Part shown: piece by piece, positions 49,901 through 57,542 of the stretch
Layout of the letters: each line of letters begins with the position of its first letter
Position numbering within the stretch: position 1 is the stretch's first letter
NCBI GenBank assembly: GCA_943367715.1
Contig: CALRJY020000035.1
Coordinates: 1-64,000 of the forward strand
Source of the DNA: JAEYXS01 sp943367715
Lineage (GTDB): Bacteria; Verrucomicrobiota; Verrucomicrobiia; Limisphaerales; JAEYXS01
Direction of reading: 5' to 3'
Length of the DNA stretch: 64,000 bases
Notes under the pieces: generated by a model
Seen by the model: only the letters and a program-made list of their open reading frames with translations
The model's database searches: none
Told to the model about the DNA's origin: nothing
Made by a program: the position numbers and the translations under genes

Positions 49901-51094
49901 ACCAATGATGCCGGCAGCGTTTACAGTGATGAAGTCCAGCTGACCGCGCTGAAATACAGCCCCACCGTGGTGTGGAACGCCTCGCTCAACTTCACCTACG
50001 GAGAACTGCTGGGGGCGGCGCAGCTCAACGCGACCTCCGTGGCCCCGGGCACATTCGTCTATTCGCCGCCCGCCGGCACCAAGCTGAACGCCGGCCTGGC
50101 GCAGCCGGTGCAATTGATCTTCACCCCGCAGGACACCGCTCACTACGAAACCATCACCAATGTCGTGCTGGTGAATGTGGCCAAGCGCCTGCTCGCCTAT
50201 CCGGTGGGCAACGTATCCCGCCTGTATGGCCAGCCCAACTCGGCGGTGCCGTTCACGGTCAGCGGTTTTGCGCCGGGTGAGACCTCCGCCGTGCTGGACG
50301 TACCGCCCGTGCCCATCACCACCGCCACCGAAGCCAGCCCCATCGGCACCTACCCCATGACCTTGGGCGGCGGCAGTGATGATAATTATATCTTCGCCTA
50401 TGGCACGGGCACTCTCACCATCACCAAACGGCCCGTGACCATCACCTTGTCGAACTTGAACCATCCCTACGATGGCACAGCCAAGTCTGCCACCGTCACA
50501 TTCACTCCAGAGGAGGCGCCGCTGACCGTGACTTACGCCGGCTCGGCGACGCCACCCACCGCCCGGGGTTCTTACGCCGTGGTGGCCGCCGTGAGCAATC
50601 CCAACTACATCGGCACCGCCACCGGCACGCTCACCATCTTCAAGAGCGGGGCCACGATCGTGTGGAATCCCCCGGCCTCCATCCTCTACGGCACGGCCTT
50701 GGGCAGCGCCCATTACAATGCTGTGGCGTCCGTGCCGGGCATCTACAGCTACACCCCGGCCAGCGGCACGGTGCCAGGAGCCGGAGCCCACACGCTGCAG
50801 CTCATCTTCACCCCCTTGGATTCCGCCAACTACCTCAGAACCACCAATACCGTGGCGCTCCAAGTAGTCACCCCCACGCTCGTCCAGCCGGAACAGGTCG
50901 CCGGCAGCCCGGGCCAGTTCCGGTTCAGCTTCGCCGCCCTGAATGGCAAACAATACGCCGTGGAGATTTCAGACGACCTCAGCCACTGGACCACCCTGAC
51001 CACTCTCACGGCCCAAGGCGGCTCCCTCCAGGTCACTGACTCCGCTATTGATGTCACAGTCAGGCGCTTCTACCGCATCGTCCCGAAGCCATGA
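46964..51094 (+). CDS. Large secreted surface protein with Ig-like and MBG-like domains
   Basis: A 1376-aa exported protein; the signal peptide ends near LQAQ (residue 36). Residues about 40-440 form an SBBP-like propeller (GLVRFDAQGEAMWSVAF, FICRISFAGEIRWLK). Two Ig-like domains follow (about 450-620; YQWIKNGVPIFG, GFYEVTATNSEGSA), then a YncE-like propeller (about 625-925; DPHRDLVYLSAGANVLRYS), a third Ig-like domain (YQWQKDEEDIPDATG), and MBG-like domains (about 1005-1290) with paired VVWNASLNFTYG and IVWNPPASILYG units. The C-terminus (YAVEISDDLSHWTTLTTL, RRFYRIVPKP) resembles ends of other verrucomicrobial secreted proteins. Probably surface adhesion; inferred. ATG at 46964 chosen for the signal peptide. 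Confidence 0.82.
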   Translation: MSTLLNNGGRRQPAVCIMVWLVLLLCTLASGRLQAQSSTNFGPFFLHSGGANADIDTTLVSPIASGGHYAMAKSFNNLDQDLVKGGMSATVANAPSIGFHGLVRFDAQGEAMWSVAFDNAPGTDIQDILAMPNNDVVVVGSFNGTKPFPLDGALPIVATSQGTYDHFICRISFAGEIRWLKTGNHGNYSAASKAVVDADGNICVVGHGNFDNNFLEKYDGDGNLLWTRLATRPGSIRSASVDVDKSNNVYARFLDQLVKYSPQGTLLWSQTLIGSVHQVKAFSDVGAAVCGNFTSASYTIGDITLTGTQGNENAFIAKISAEGNWEWAKSLAHTGNVTFTAMDIDDDDYIYAGGNFSGTIYPGPLVSPSTNNIDGFFYRFSTAGEIDWQYQFGGIGQQSITGLRRNVHGLYYWGNLITWLEFEGTTYHIPSSSSYGGFYGRLPVPIPLLRVLESPAPVAAAVGEQVQLRVVATGPKPLTYQWIKNGVPIFGQYSNVFTIPSFTVNDVGNYSVGVIIPSTNTITVPALVSLRFAPFFTVKPESVGGAQGGSATSIATAAGNPTPVLKWRKLGGPVLHTGETFTLNGLTFADEGFYEVTATNSEGSASETLRVNVDMIPNENFFAMVHDPHRDLVYLSAGANVLRYSMASKTYLAPYVLGGNLRGLDVSADGKWLVVADHDGTTASNWVHVVNLETDQTRKVSFPRAVDESHTEFAVFGSDGRAVISSSNRLRSLNVTNDHVVVRNVSETYQIAASASRDVLALAGVENGNGSVYSYSVALTNLQPGSYNDGRTLTGVGMERRENQSVAVSRGQAIFLSSLKQPVHTLGDGITDGPLGAAYNPLVNRVYVPWMNTPEVRVYDTDTFTEITRYTTGTSPYVAGVSNRTGQAQVTRSGDLLFVTATYGVRYIKLTAQLPLIMQQPKPLTLHPDFIARFKVVASSGHALSYQWQKDEEDIPDATGPEHEELVVLNGSGRYRVRITNDAGSVYSDEVQLTALKYSPTVVWNASLNFTYGELLGAAQLNATSVAPGTFVYSPPAGTKLNAGLAQPVQLIFTPQDTAHYETITNVVLVNVAKRLLAYPVGNVSRLYGQPNSAVPFTVSGFAPGETSAVLDVPPVPITTATEASPIGTYPMTLGGGSDDNYIFAYGTGTLTITKRPVTITLSNLNHPYDGTAKSATVTFTPEEAPLTVTYAGSATPPTARGSYAVVAAVSNPNYIGTATGTLTIFKSGATIVWNPPASILYGTALGSAHYNAVASVPGIYSYTPASGTVPGAGAHTLQLIFTPLDSANYLRTTNTVALQVVTPTLVQPEQVAGSPGQFRFSFAALNGKQYAVEISDDLSHWTTLTTLTAQGGSLQVTDSAIDVTVRRFYRIVPKP

Positions 51095-51183
51095 TCCCGC
51101 TCTAGCCTTCGTCGCTGGACCCCGCTATTTTAATTGAATAACCGGCCCTTCCCACGTATCGAAAATAGGGTTATAAGACCTTT

Positions 51184-53406
51184 ATGTACCGCCGTTTGAA
51201 GACATCTTTGTTTGCCGGACTCGCCGGGCTTTTGCTCCCGGTCGCCAGTCAGGCGGCGGAAGTGTCGTTCGAGCGGGATGTGATGGCGGCAATCACCAAG
51301 GCCGGTTGCAACATCGGCGGCTGCCATGGCAACCAGACCGGCAAGGCCAGCTTCAAGCTCTCCCTCTGGGGCAGTGATCCGGATTTCGATTACGATGCCC
51401 TGACCCGCGATTTCTTCGGCCGCCGCATCGATACCTTTGCGCCGGACCAAAGCCTGCTCCTCTTGAAAGGCTCCGCCGCCATCGCCCATGAAGGCGGCCA
51501 GCGGTTTCCGAAAGACTCGCTCGAGTATCAAGTCCTGCGCGATTGGATCACCGCCGGGGCCAAGCGCGATGCGACGAATGCGCCCAAGGTCGTGAAGCTG
51601 GAGGTCACCCCGCTGGAGCGCATCCTCATCGCCCCGGCAAAGAGCTTCAACATCAAGGCCACGGCGACCTTCTCCGATGGCACGAAACGCGATGTGACGC
51701 GCATCGCGACTTATTCTCCCGCAACCCCCAAGGCAGCGGTCAGCATCGATGGCAAGGTGGAGCTGCAGAATGACGGCGAGACCTCGGTGCTCGTGCGCTA
51801 CCTGAACCAGCACCAGTCCGTCCGCACCGCCAGCCTGCCGAACCGCCCCTTCAAGTGGCAGAATCCCACTGCTTACAATTACGTGGACCAGCACGTCTTC
51901 GCGAAGCTCCAGAAGATGCGCCTCAACCCTTCTGGCGTCAGTGCGGATCATGAGTTCATCCGCCGCGCCTATCTGGACCTGCTCGGCATGTTGCCCTCGG
52001 CTGAGGAAGCCCGGCAGTTCGTGGCGGACAAGGACACGCAGAAGCGCAGCAAGCTGATCGATCAATTGTTGGAGCGTCCGGAATATGCCGATCTGTGGGC
52101 GCTGAAATGGTCCGACCTCTTGCGGAATGAGGAGAAGTCGCTCGATCGCAAAGGTGTGCAGGCCTTTCATTCTTGGATCCGCCAGAGCTTTGCGGAGAAC
52201 AAGCCGCTCGATCAGTTCGCCCGCGAGCTCATCGCCGCACGCGGCAGCACGTACGCGAATCCGCCGGCCAATTATTATCGCGCCAATCGCGATGCCGTCA
52301 CCCGTGCAGAAACGACTGCCCAGCTTTTCCTCGGCAGCCGCCTCTCCTGCGCCAAGTGCCACAATCATCCCTTCGAGCGTTGGACGCAGGATGATTACTA
52401 CGACTGGGCCAGCCTCTTCGCCCGCATCGATTACAAGATCATCGAGAACAAACGCCGCGATGAGAACGATAAGAACGAGTTCGTGGGGGAACAGATCGTG
52501 TTCTTCAATGAAAAGAACGAAGTGAAGAATGCCCGCACGGGCAATGACGCCAAGCCGCGCTTCCTCGGCGTGGCCAAGTCCACCGTGCCCGCCGATGAAG
52601 ACCGCCTGATCGCGCTGGCGAACTGGTTGGGCTCGGGGGATAACGAGATGTTCGTGCGCGCGCAGGTGAACCGCATCTGGTTCCACCTGATGGGCCGGGG
52701 CATCGTGGATCCGGTGGATGACTTCAGCGTGAACAACTTGCCGAGCCACCCGGAATTGCTGGATGCCCTCGCCGCAGATTTCGTGAAGCACAAGTTCGAT
52801 GTGCGCCACCTCATCCGCACCATCATGAACTCGCGGACGTATCAGGTCTCGTCCACCCCGAATGAGGCGAACACGGAGGATGTCCTCAACTATTCCCACA
52901 ACATCCCGCGCCGGATGCAGGCGGAACTGATCCTCGATGCCGCCTCACAACTCACCGGCACGCCCTTGCGTTTCAGCGGTTATCCGGAAGGTTTCCGGGC
53001 GAGCCAGATTGCCGGCGTGGAAGCGGTCCGCCGCCGGGATGCCCGGGGCAGCTCGGGCGAGGAGAACTTCTTGCGGACCTTCGGCAAGCCGCCGCGCCTC
53101 ATCCCCACCGAGTGTGAACGCTCCAACGACACGACGATGGGCCAGGCCTTCCAACTCATCAGCGGCCCGTTGTTGAACAACCTCATCGGCCGCGAGAACA
53201 ACCGGATCGATACCCTCGTCAAAGCGGGCAAGAGCAACGAGCAGATCATCGACGAACTTTTCTGGACCGCCACCAGCCGCGCGCCGAACAAAGAAGAGCT
53301 CGCCACCACGCTGGCGCATCTCAAAGAAGAACCGGACCGCCGCAAAGCGCTCGAAGACATCGTCTGGGCGCTGCTGAATGCGAAGGAGTTTGTGCTGCGG
53401 TATTGA
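51184..53406 (+). CDS. Secreted DUF1549/DUF1553 protein with Ig-like domain
   Basis: A 740-aa exported protein of the Planctomycetes/Verrucomicrobia PSCyt2-PSD1 type. A signal peptide (ends ASQAA, residue 25) is followed by a cytochrome-like region with CNIGGCHG and the PSCyt1-like GRRIDTFAPDQSLLLLK. An Ig-like Big_2 segment follows (VTPLERILIAPAKSFNIKAT). DUF1549 spans about 235-440 (NYVDQHVFAKLQKMRLNPSG, RRAYLDLLGMLP, CAKCHNHPFERW), and DUF1553 about 475-735 (FVRAQVNRIWFHLMGRGIVD, HKFDVRHLIRTIMNSRTYQV). The usual DUF1501 partner gene is absent. The reaction is unknown; these proteins are linked to polysaccharide use. Confidence 0.93.
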   Translation: MYRRLKTSLFAGLAGLLLPVASQAAEVSFERDVMAAITKAGCNIGGCHGNQTGKASFKLSLWGSDPDFDYDALTRDFFGRRIDTFAPDQSLLLLKGSAAIAHEGGQRFPKDSLEYQVLRDWITAGAKRDATNAPKVVKLEVTPLERILIAPAKSFNIKATATFSDGTKRDVTRIATYSPATPKAAVSIDGKVELQNDGETSVLVRYLNQHQSVRTASLPNRPFKWQNPTAYNYVDQHVFAKLQKMRLNPSGVSADHEFIRRAYLDLLGMLPSAEEARQFVADKDTQKRSKLIDQLLERPEYADLWALKWSDLLRNEEKSLDRKGVQAFHSWIRQSFAENKPLDQFARELIAARGSTYANPPANYYRANRDAVTRAETTAQLFLGSRLSCAKCHNHPFERWTQDDYYDWASLFARIDYKIIENKRRDENDKNEFVGEQIVFFNEKNEVKNARTGNDAKPRFLGVAKSTVPADEDRLIALANWLGSGDNEMFVRAQVNRIWFHLMGRGIVDPVDDFSVNNLPSHPELLDALAADFVKHKFDVRHLIRTIMNSRTYQVSSTPNEANTEDVLNYSHNIPRRMQAELILDAASQLTGTPLRFSGYPEGFRASQIAGVEAVRRRDARGSSGEENFLRTFGKPPRLIPTECERSNDTTMGQAFQLISGPLLNNLIGRENNRIDTLVKAGKSNEQIIDELFWTATSRAPNKEELATTLAHLKEEPDRRKALEDIVWALLNAKEFVLRY

Positions 53407-53435
53407 GCTGGTTCAAAACCATTCAATCTCAACCT

Positions 53436-53603
53436 ATGAAAAAGAGACTTTTCAATAGACTGTTGAGAAGCGTCAACGAGGCCGCTGCTATTGAGCGAGG
53501 AGAAGCCAATCCTTCGCGTGCTTTTGAGGTAAATTCTCCAACACTGCCTCGAAAGACTCCCCAAGGATTGCGTCGGAATCCAAAAGAAGCTCCATCCGCT
53601 TGA
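53436..53603 (+). pseudogene. Possible truncated antitoxin-like gene
   Basis: A 55-codon ATG frame whose first 32 residues (MKKRLFNRLLRSVNEAAAIE, then RGEANPSRAFEV) match the N-terminal pattern of XRE-type HigA-like antitoxins. Those proteins continue into a helix-turn-helix, but here the sequence ends in an unrelated basic tail and a stop. No toxin gene is adjacent. A 59-codon minus-strand frame (53488-53667, preceded by GGGAG) overlaps it, and at most one is likely real. Confidence 0.3.
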
Positions 53604-53703
53604 AAGGTAGGGCTCGACGGAGTCTCGCCTTACCATCGCTGACTTGTGCCATAACCACCTTCTTCATTGCGCTCCCGCTCCGGTCCCCTAACTTGGTCCA
53701 CAA

Positions 53704-54495
53704 GTGAAGATTTTGTTCATCGGTGACATTGTGGGCGAGCCGGGGCGGCGCGCGGTGGCCAAGCTCCTGCCCAAGTTGCGGGCGGAGCATCAGCTCGATG
53801 CCGTCATCGCCAATGGCGAGAACTCCGCCGGCGGCGCGGGCATCACCCCGGGCACCGCTGAGGAGATTTTTGGCGCGGGCGTGGACATCATCACCTGTGG
53901 CGATCATCTCTGGGACCAGAAAGAAGTCACCCAGCTTCTGCTTCAGGAACCGCGCTTCGTGCGCCCGCTGAATTATCCGCCCGGAACCATCGGCCAAGGC
54001 AGCACGCTCCTGCAAAAGGATGGCCTGCCCCTGCTCGGCGTCATCAATGTGCAAGGCCGCACCTTCATGGCCGCGCTGGAAAATCCCTTCACCACCATCC
54101 GTGCCGAGGTGAACAAGCTGCGCCAGAGCACGCATCTCATCTTCGTGGACATCCATGCCGAGGCGACCTCGGAGAAGATCGCCATGGGCCGTTACTTGGA
54201 TGGCGATGTCAGCGCCGTGGTCGGCACGCACACCCATGTGCAGACGGCGGATGAACAGATCTTCCCGCATGGCACCGCCTACTTGAGCGATGCCGGCTTC
54301 ACCGGACCGCACGAGAGCATCATCGGCCGGAACATCGAGCCGGTGGTCCAACGTTTCCTGACGCTCACCCCGCAACGCTTCGGCATCGCGACGGATCGGG
54401 TGACTCTGCAAGGCGTCATCATCGACATCGACAATTCCTCCGGCCGCGCCAAGAGCATCAAGCGCGTGAGCGAACTCTTGCCGCCGCACGAGTGA
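53704..54495 (+). CDS. ymdB: YmdB-family metallophosphoesterase
   Basis: A 263-aa cytosolic phosphodiesterase of the TIGR00282/YmdB family, which hydrolyses 2',3'-cyclic nucleotides in Bacillus. Metal-site motifs are seen at FIGDIVGEPGR (Asp8), ANGENSAGG, ITCGDHLWDQKEV, DIHAEATSEK and GTHTHVQTADEQIFP. The C-terminus DIDNSSGRAKSIKRVSELLP is complete. The start is GTG at 53704. Its last codons overlap the promoter of the downstream HEAT gene. Confidence 0.92.
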   Translation: MKILFIGDIVGEPGRRAVAKLLPKLRAEHQLDAVIANGENSAGGAGITPGTAEEIFGAGVDIITCGDHLWDQKEVTQLLLQEPRFVRPLNYPPGTIGQGSTLLQKDGLPLLGVINVQGRTFMAALENPFTTIRAEVNKLRQSTHLIFVDIHAEATSEKIAMGRYLDGDVSAVVGTHTHVQTADEQIFPHGTAYLSDAGFTGPHESIIGRNIEPVVQRFLTLTPQRFGIATDRVTLQGVIIDIDNSSGRAKSIKRVSELLPPHE

Positions 54496-54505
54496 CGGCT
54501 ATAGT
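54478..54505 (+). promoter_or_regulatory. Promoter of HEAT gene 1 within the end of ymdB
   Basis: TTGCCG (54478-54483), 16-bp spacer, TATAGT (54500-54505), 12 bp before the ATG at 54518. The same arrangement recurs at 57503-57530 and 59448-59470. Confidence 0.6.
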
Positions 54506-54517
54506 CACGCCATCGCT

Positions 54518-55489
54518 ATGCGAGGGCTTGCCTACATCTGGTTTCTCCTGACGTTCGTTTACGGATCCAGCGGCTTTTCGCAGACGACCAACAGTCCGAC
54601 CCCGCGTGACCAGGTGTTGAGCCACCTGCAAGGCGTTTACACAACCAACCAGACCGCCGCCGTCCAAAAAATCAAGGCGATGGGCACGAACGCCGTGCCG
54701 ACCTTGATCGAGGTGCTGGGCTACCGGCAGCAGGCCTTGGATGAATGGTATGAGAAAATTTATCTCAATACACCCGCGTCCATGCAGAAGCACCTGTCCA
54801 AGCCGGAGATCACTGCCAAGCTGCGTGAGCGCGCCTGCTTCACTTTGCAGATGATGCCGGAGACAAAGGATTATCTATCTGATCTGCTGCCCTTGCTGAA
54901 GGATGAGCGGGTGGAGGTGAGAAAAGCGGTGGCCGCGATATTTGTGGTGGGGGACAAACGACGGGTTTCTCCCGCCCTGATGCTGGAGCTGATGCCTCTG
55001 TTGAAAGATGAAGATGCCGAGGTGCGAAGGCTGGGCATCTGGGCTCTTAAACACCACATCACGGCTCTGCCCCGCGCCAAAGCCGCCATGGAAGGTGCCT
55101 TGTTGGACCCAGACGAAGGCGTTCGCGTAGCCGCCAGCGGCCCCTTGCTTGAGGCGGATAAGAGTCATCAAAGGGCTTTGGACGTAGTGCGTGCCTCCTT
55201 GAAATCCACGAACAACTGGGTGCAAAAGAATGCGGTCAGCACTTATCTCTCCGCCCAGGAAGATTCACCGGATCTGGACCGTGAGATCGGCCCTCTGATA
55301 ACCAAAATGCTTTTGAGCACGGACACGCAATCGCAATCCTTCGGCCTGATGCTATTACAGGGCTACGGGAAATCCCTCAAATCCACCTTGCCCGAGGTGC
55401 AAAAGCTGCTCACCAGCCCCCACGGGTATATCCGCAGCGATGCGGCCAGTGCCTTGCGCGTGCTGACCAATAATGTAGCCAAGCCTTAG
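54518..55489 (+). CDS. Exported HEAT-repeat protein 1
   Basis: 323 aa with a signal peptide (MRGLAYIWFLLTFVYGSSGF). The N-terminal unit reads LSHLQGVYTTNQTAAVQKIK, AMGTNAVPTLIEVLG and LDEWYEKIYLNTPASMQKHL. HEAT-like repeats follow (LLPLLKDERVEVRKAVAAIF, LMPLLKDEDAEVRRLGIWAL, LPEVQKLLTSPHGYIRSDAA). It is homologous to both halves of the 625-aa protein at 57543. Probably a periplasmic binding scaffold; the partner is unknown. Confidence 0.82.
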   Translation: MRGLAYIWFLLTFVYGSSGFSQTTNSPTPRDQVLSHLQGVYTTNQTAAVQKIKAMGTNAVPTLIEVLGYRQQALDEWYEKIYLNTPASMQKHLSKPEITAKLRERACFTLQMMPETKDYLSDLLPLLKDERVEVRKAVAAIFVVGDKRRVSPALMLELMPLLKDEDAEVRRLGIWALKHHITALPRAKAAMEGALLDPDEGVRVAASGPLLEADKSHQRALDVVRASLKSTNNWVQKNAVSTYLSAQEDSPDLDREIGPLITKMLLSTDTQSQSFGLMLLQGYGKSLKSTLPEVQKLLTSPHGYIRSDAASALRVLTNNVAKP

Positions 55490-55503
55490 TCGCCCAGAGA
55501 GCG

Positions 55504-56586
55504 ATGAAGGGACGCAAATCAATGAGCAGACGTGACAAATATTTTCGACTGACTGTTTTGAGCAGTTTATTGCTGCTGGGCTTCATGCTTTGGGTGACCG
55601 ACGATCAAGAGGAAACCCCGGGGGCATGGCGGTATGCAGAAATAGTGGAGCTCATGAACCGCGGTGCCTTGAGTCCTTATGATGCCGCCAAACTCATCAG
55701 ACTGGCGAACACGAACGTTTATCACCTGCTGATCGATGAGATGAAAGTTCAAGACAGTTATGCGAGGAAAAGTTACATCGCCGCCTATCCCAAGCTGCCC
55801 GAATTCCTAAAAACGAGACTCAACTCTCCCCTGAGCGATGCGGATAGGCGTGACCGCGCCCTTTATATCCTACAAGACCTTTTAGGGACCGAGGCCGATG
55901 TGAACAAAGTCGTCGACATGCTGGGCAGCGATCGACCGGAAGTGCGCCACGCGGCTTGCCGGGCACTTTATTTCCGGCGCTGGTCGATGACCGTGAAGAA
56001 AGATGAACGCTGGCCGCAAGACAAGTTGCTCAACCATCTGGCCAGCCAGGATGAGGTGGTGCGGGATTTCAACCTTCATCTCTTCGCAGAGATCGGCGCG
56101 AAGACCACCGTCGCCCAGACCAACTTTACCCGTTTCCTGTCCCATCCAGATGAGGAGGTGGCATTAGATGCTACCGGAGCCCTTCTGGCCATGGGCGGAG
56201 ACACCAATCAGGTGAAGCCGGTTTTGCAAAAACTGGTTGGCTCAGCCACGGATGCAGTCCGCTATGAGGCGGCCGTCCGTTTGAAGGGAGTCGATGATGG
56301 CACCAAGTCGATGGCGGTATTCATGTCCTTAGCCCAATCAACAAATACCCCCTATCGGTTACCGGCGCTATCGCAACTCAGCTTCTGCGAACACAAGGCG
56401 GCCGCTTATTCGCCGGCGGTGAAAGTTCTGTTTACGGATCCAGATCCGCAAGTGCGGGAGGCGGCGACCAACACGTTTTACAGCATCACTCCGGATGCCG
56501 GAACCGGAGTCCTGCAATCCGGCATCACGTACTATACGTTTATTCACAACGGTTCACGCTACACGCGAAAACACCTGCGCTTATAG
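55504..56586 (+). CDS. Membrane-anchored HEAT-like protein 2
   Basis: 360 aa with an N-terminal anchor (LTVLSSLLLLGFMLWV). Helical repeats are visible (VDMLGSDRPEVRHAACRALY, HLASQDEVVRDFNLHLFAEI, FLSHPDEEVALDATGALLAM, VKVLFTDPDPQVREAATNTF). The repeats are more divergent than in protein 1. It starts 14 nt after the stop of HEAT gene 1, so the same transcript is likely. The function is unknown. Confidence 0.78.
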   Translation: MKGRKSMSRRDKYFRLTVLSSLLLLGFMLWVTDDQEETPGAWRYAEIVELMNRGALSPYDAAKLIRLANTNVYHLLIDEMKVQDSYARKSYIAAYPKLPEFLKTRLNSPLSDADRRDRALYILQDLLGTEADVNKVVDMLGSDRPEVRHAACRALYFRRWSMTVKKDERWPQDKLLNHLASQDEVVRDFNLHLFAEIGAKTTVAQTNFTRFLSHPDEEVALDATGALLAMGGDTNQVKPVLQKLVGSATDAVRYEAAVRLKGVDDGTKSMAVFMSLAQSTNTPYRLPALSQLSFCEHKAAAYSPAVKVLFTDPDPQVREAATNTFYSITPDAGTGVLQSGITYYTFIHNGSRYTRKHLRL

Positions 56587-56611
56587 GAGCTTCTGAAGCA
56601 CACACCACCAC

Positions 56612-57484
56612 ATGAGGAAACGCCATAAACTATCGATCGGTTTAGCGCTCCTGCTGCTGGGCGTGGGCAGCTACTCGGCGTGGCGGTGGCATCAGCCCGA
56701 GGCCAAGTCTCGTCGGCAGATCGAAAATTGGCTCAAGGTTCCGGTCAGCAATTCAGGCGAATCATTCATGACTGCAGATGAGGCTCTGCGACAATTGAAG
56801 ACCAACTCCATCCCGATCCTAGTGGATATGGCGGACGAAAACAAACGGAACTCCGTCAGTGATCACCATTGGCTATACCAAAAACTGCCGGCCTTCTGCC
56901 GATCGCGGCTGGATATGCCGGTGGCCCCGGAAAGGTTTCGCCTCCGGGCTGCGGAAGTCTTGGAGCTCAAGCTTATGCACTTCCCCAACCAAGACCGGAA
57001 TGCCTTGCTGTTACAGCACGAAAGCGCCCTGGTGCGTGAATCGGCAGCCAGGGCGTTGCTCATGGATTTGATGACGGAACAGAACCTGCAAACGGAAAAG
57101 CTGTACCCATCACTCACCAGCGAGGACCCCATCGTCCTCACCACCGTTCTTCTGGCGGTGACGCAGGCCGGCCCCAAAGCCCACGCCGCCAAAGAAGCCG
57201 CCCGCAAATTATTGAGCCATCCAGATGACCTGGTCAGATACAACGCAGCCTGTGCCACTCTCTGCATCGGTGGGCCGACCAATCTCGCGACGACGACGTT
57301 TGAAACGCTTACCCGGTCAAAATCGAAGGAGCTGGGCTGGATGGCGGCCGATCAGCTTTCCGCTTTGCGATATCCATCGGACAGGCCGGGCAGTCCGCAC
57401 CCAGGCAACTTTGGGGGATTGGAAGAACGAACCTTTGACCAACGGAAGGTTCATCCGAAAATCAAAATCAAGATGTGGCATTGA
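56612..57484 (+). CDS. Membrane-anchored HEAT-like protein 3
   Basis: 290 aa with an N-terminal anchor (LSIGLALLLLGVGSYSAWRW). It begins the mature part with RRQIENWLKVPVSNSGESFM. Helical repeats include LLQHESALVRESAARALLMD, LTSEDPIVLTTVLLAVTQAG and LLSHPDDLVRYNAACATLCI. It lies 25 nt after HEAT gene 2, in the same operon. The C-terminus (HPKIKIKMWH) is short and basic. The function is unknown. Confidence 0.76.
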   Translation: MRKRHKLSIGLALLLLGVGSYSAWRWHQPEAKSRRQIENWLKVPVSNSGESFMTADEALRQLKTNSIPILVDMADENKRNSVSDHHWLYQKLPAFCRSRLDMPVAPERFRLRAAEVLELKLMHFPNQDRNALLLQHESALVRESAARALLMDLMTEQNLQTEKLYPSLTSEDPIVLTTVLLAVTQAGPKAHAAKEAARKLLSHPDDLVRYNAACATLCIGGPTNLATTTFETLTRSKSKELGWMAADQLSALRYPSDRPGSPHPGNFGGLEERTFDQRKVHPKIKIKMWH

Positions 57485-57502
57485 CCACGAAGCAGCGGGC
57501 AC

Positions 57503-57530
57503 TTGCCGCCGCTGGCGTGAACGCTATAGT
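57503..57530 (+). promoter_or_regulatory. Promoter of HEAT gene 4
   Basis: TTGCCG (57503-57508), 16-bp spacer, TATAGT (57525-57530), 12 bp before the ATG at 57543. The boxes and spacer length are identical to the promoter at 54478, and surrounding bases (CTTGCCGCCG, CTATAGTCAC) also match. Confidence 0.6.
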
Positions 57531-57542
57531 CACCCTACGCTT

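Noticed and set aside
48587..50953. 788-codon minus-strand open frame
   Set aside because: It lies fully antisense to the 1376-aa surface protein, whose Ig and MBG-like domains are recognisable; the antisense product is Gly/His/Arg-rich without a domain, typical of a high-GC shadow.
51130..52899. 589-codon minus-strand open frame
   Set aside because: Antisense to the clear DUF1549/DUF1553 gene, with a low-information product.
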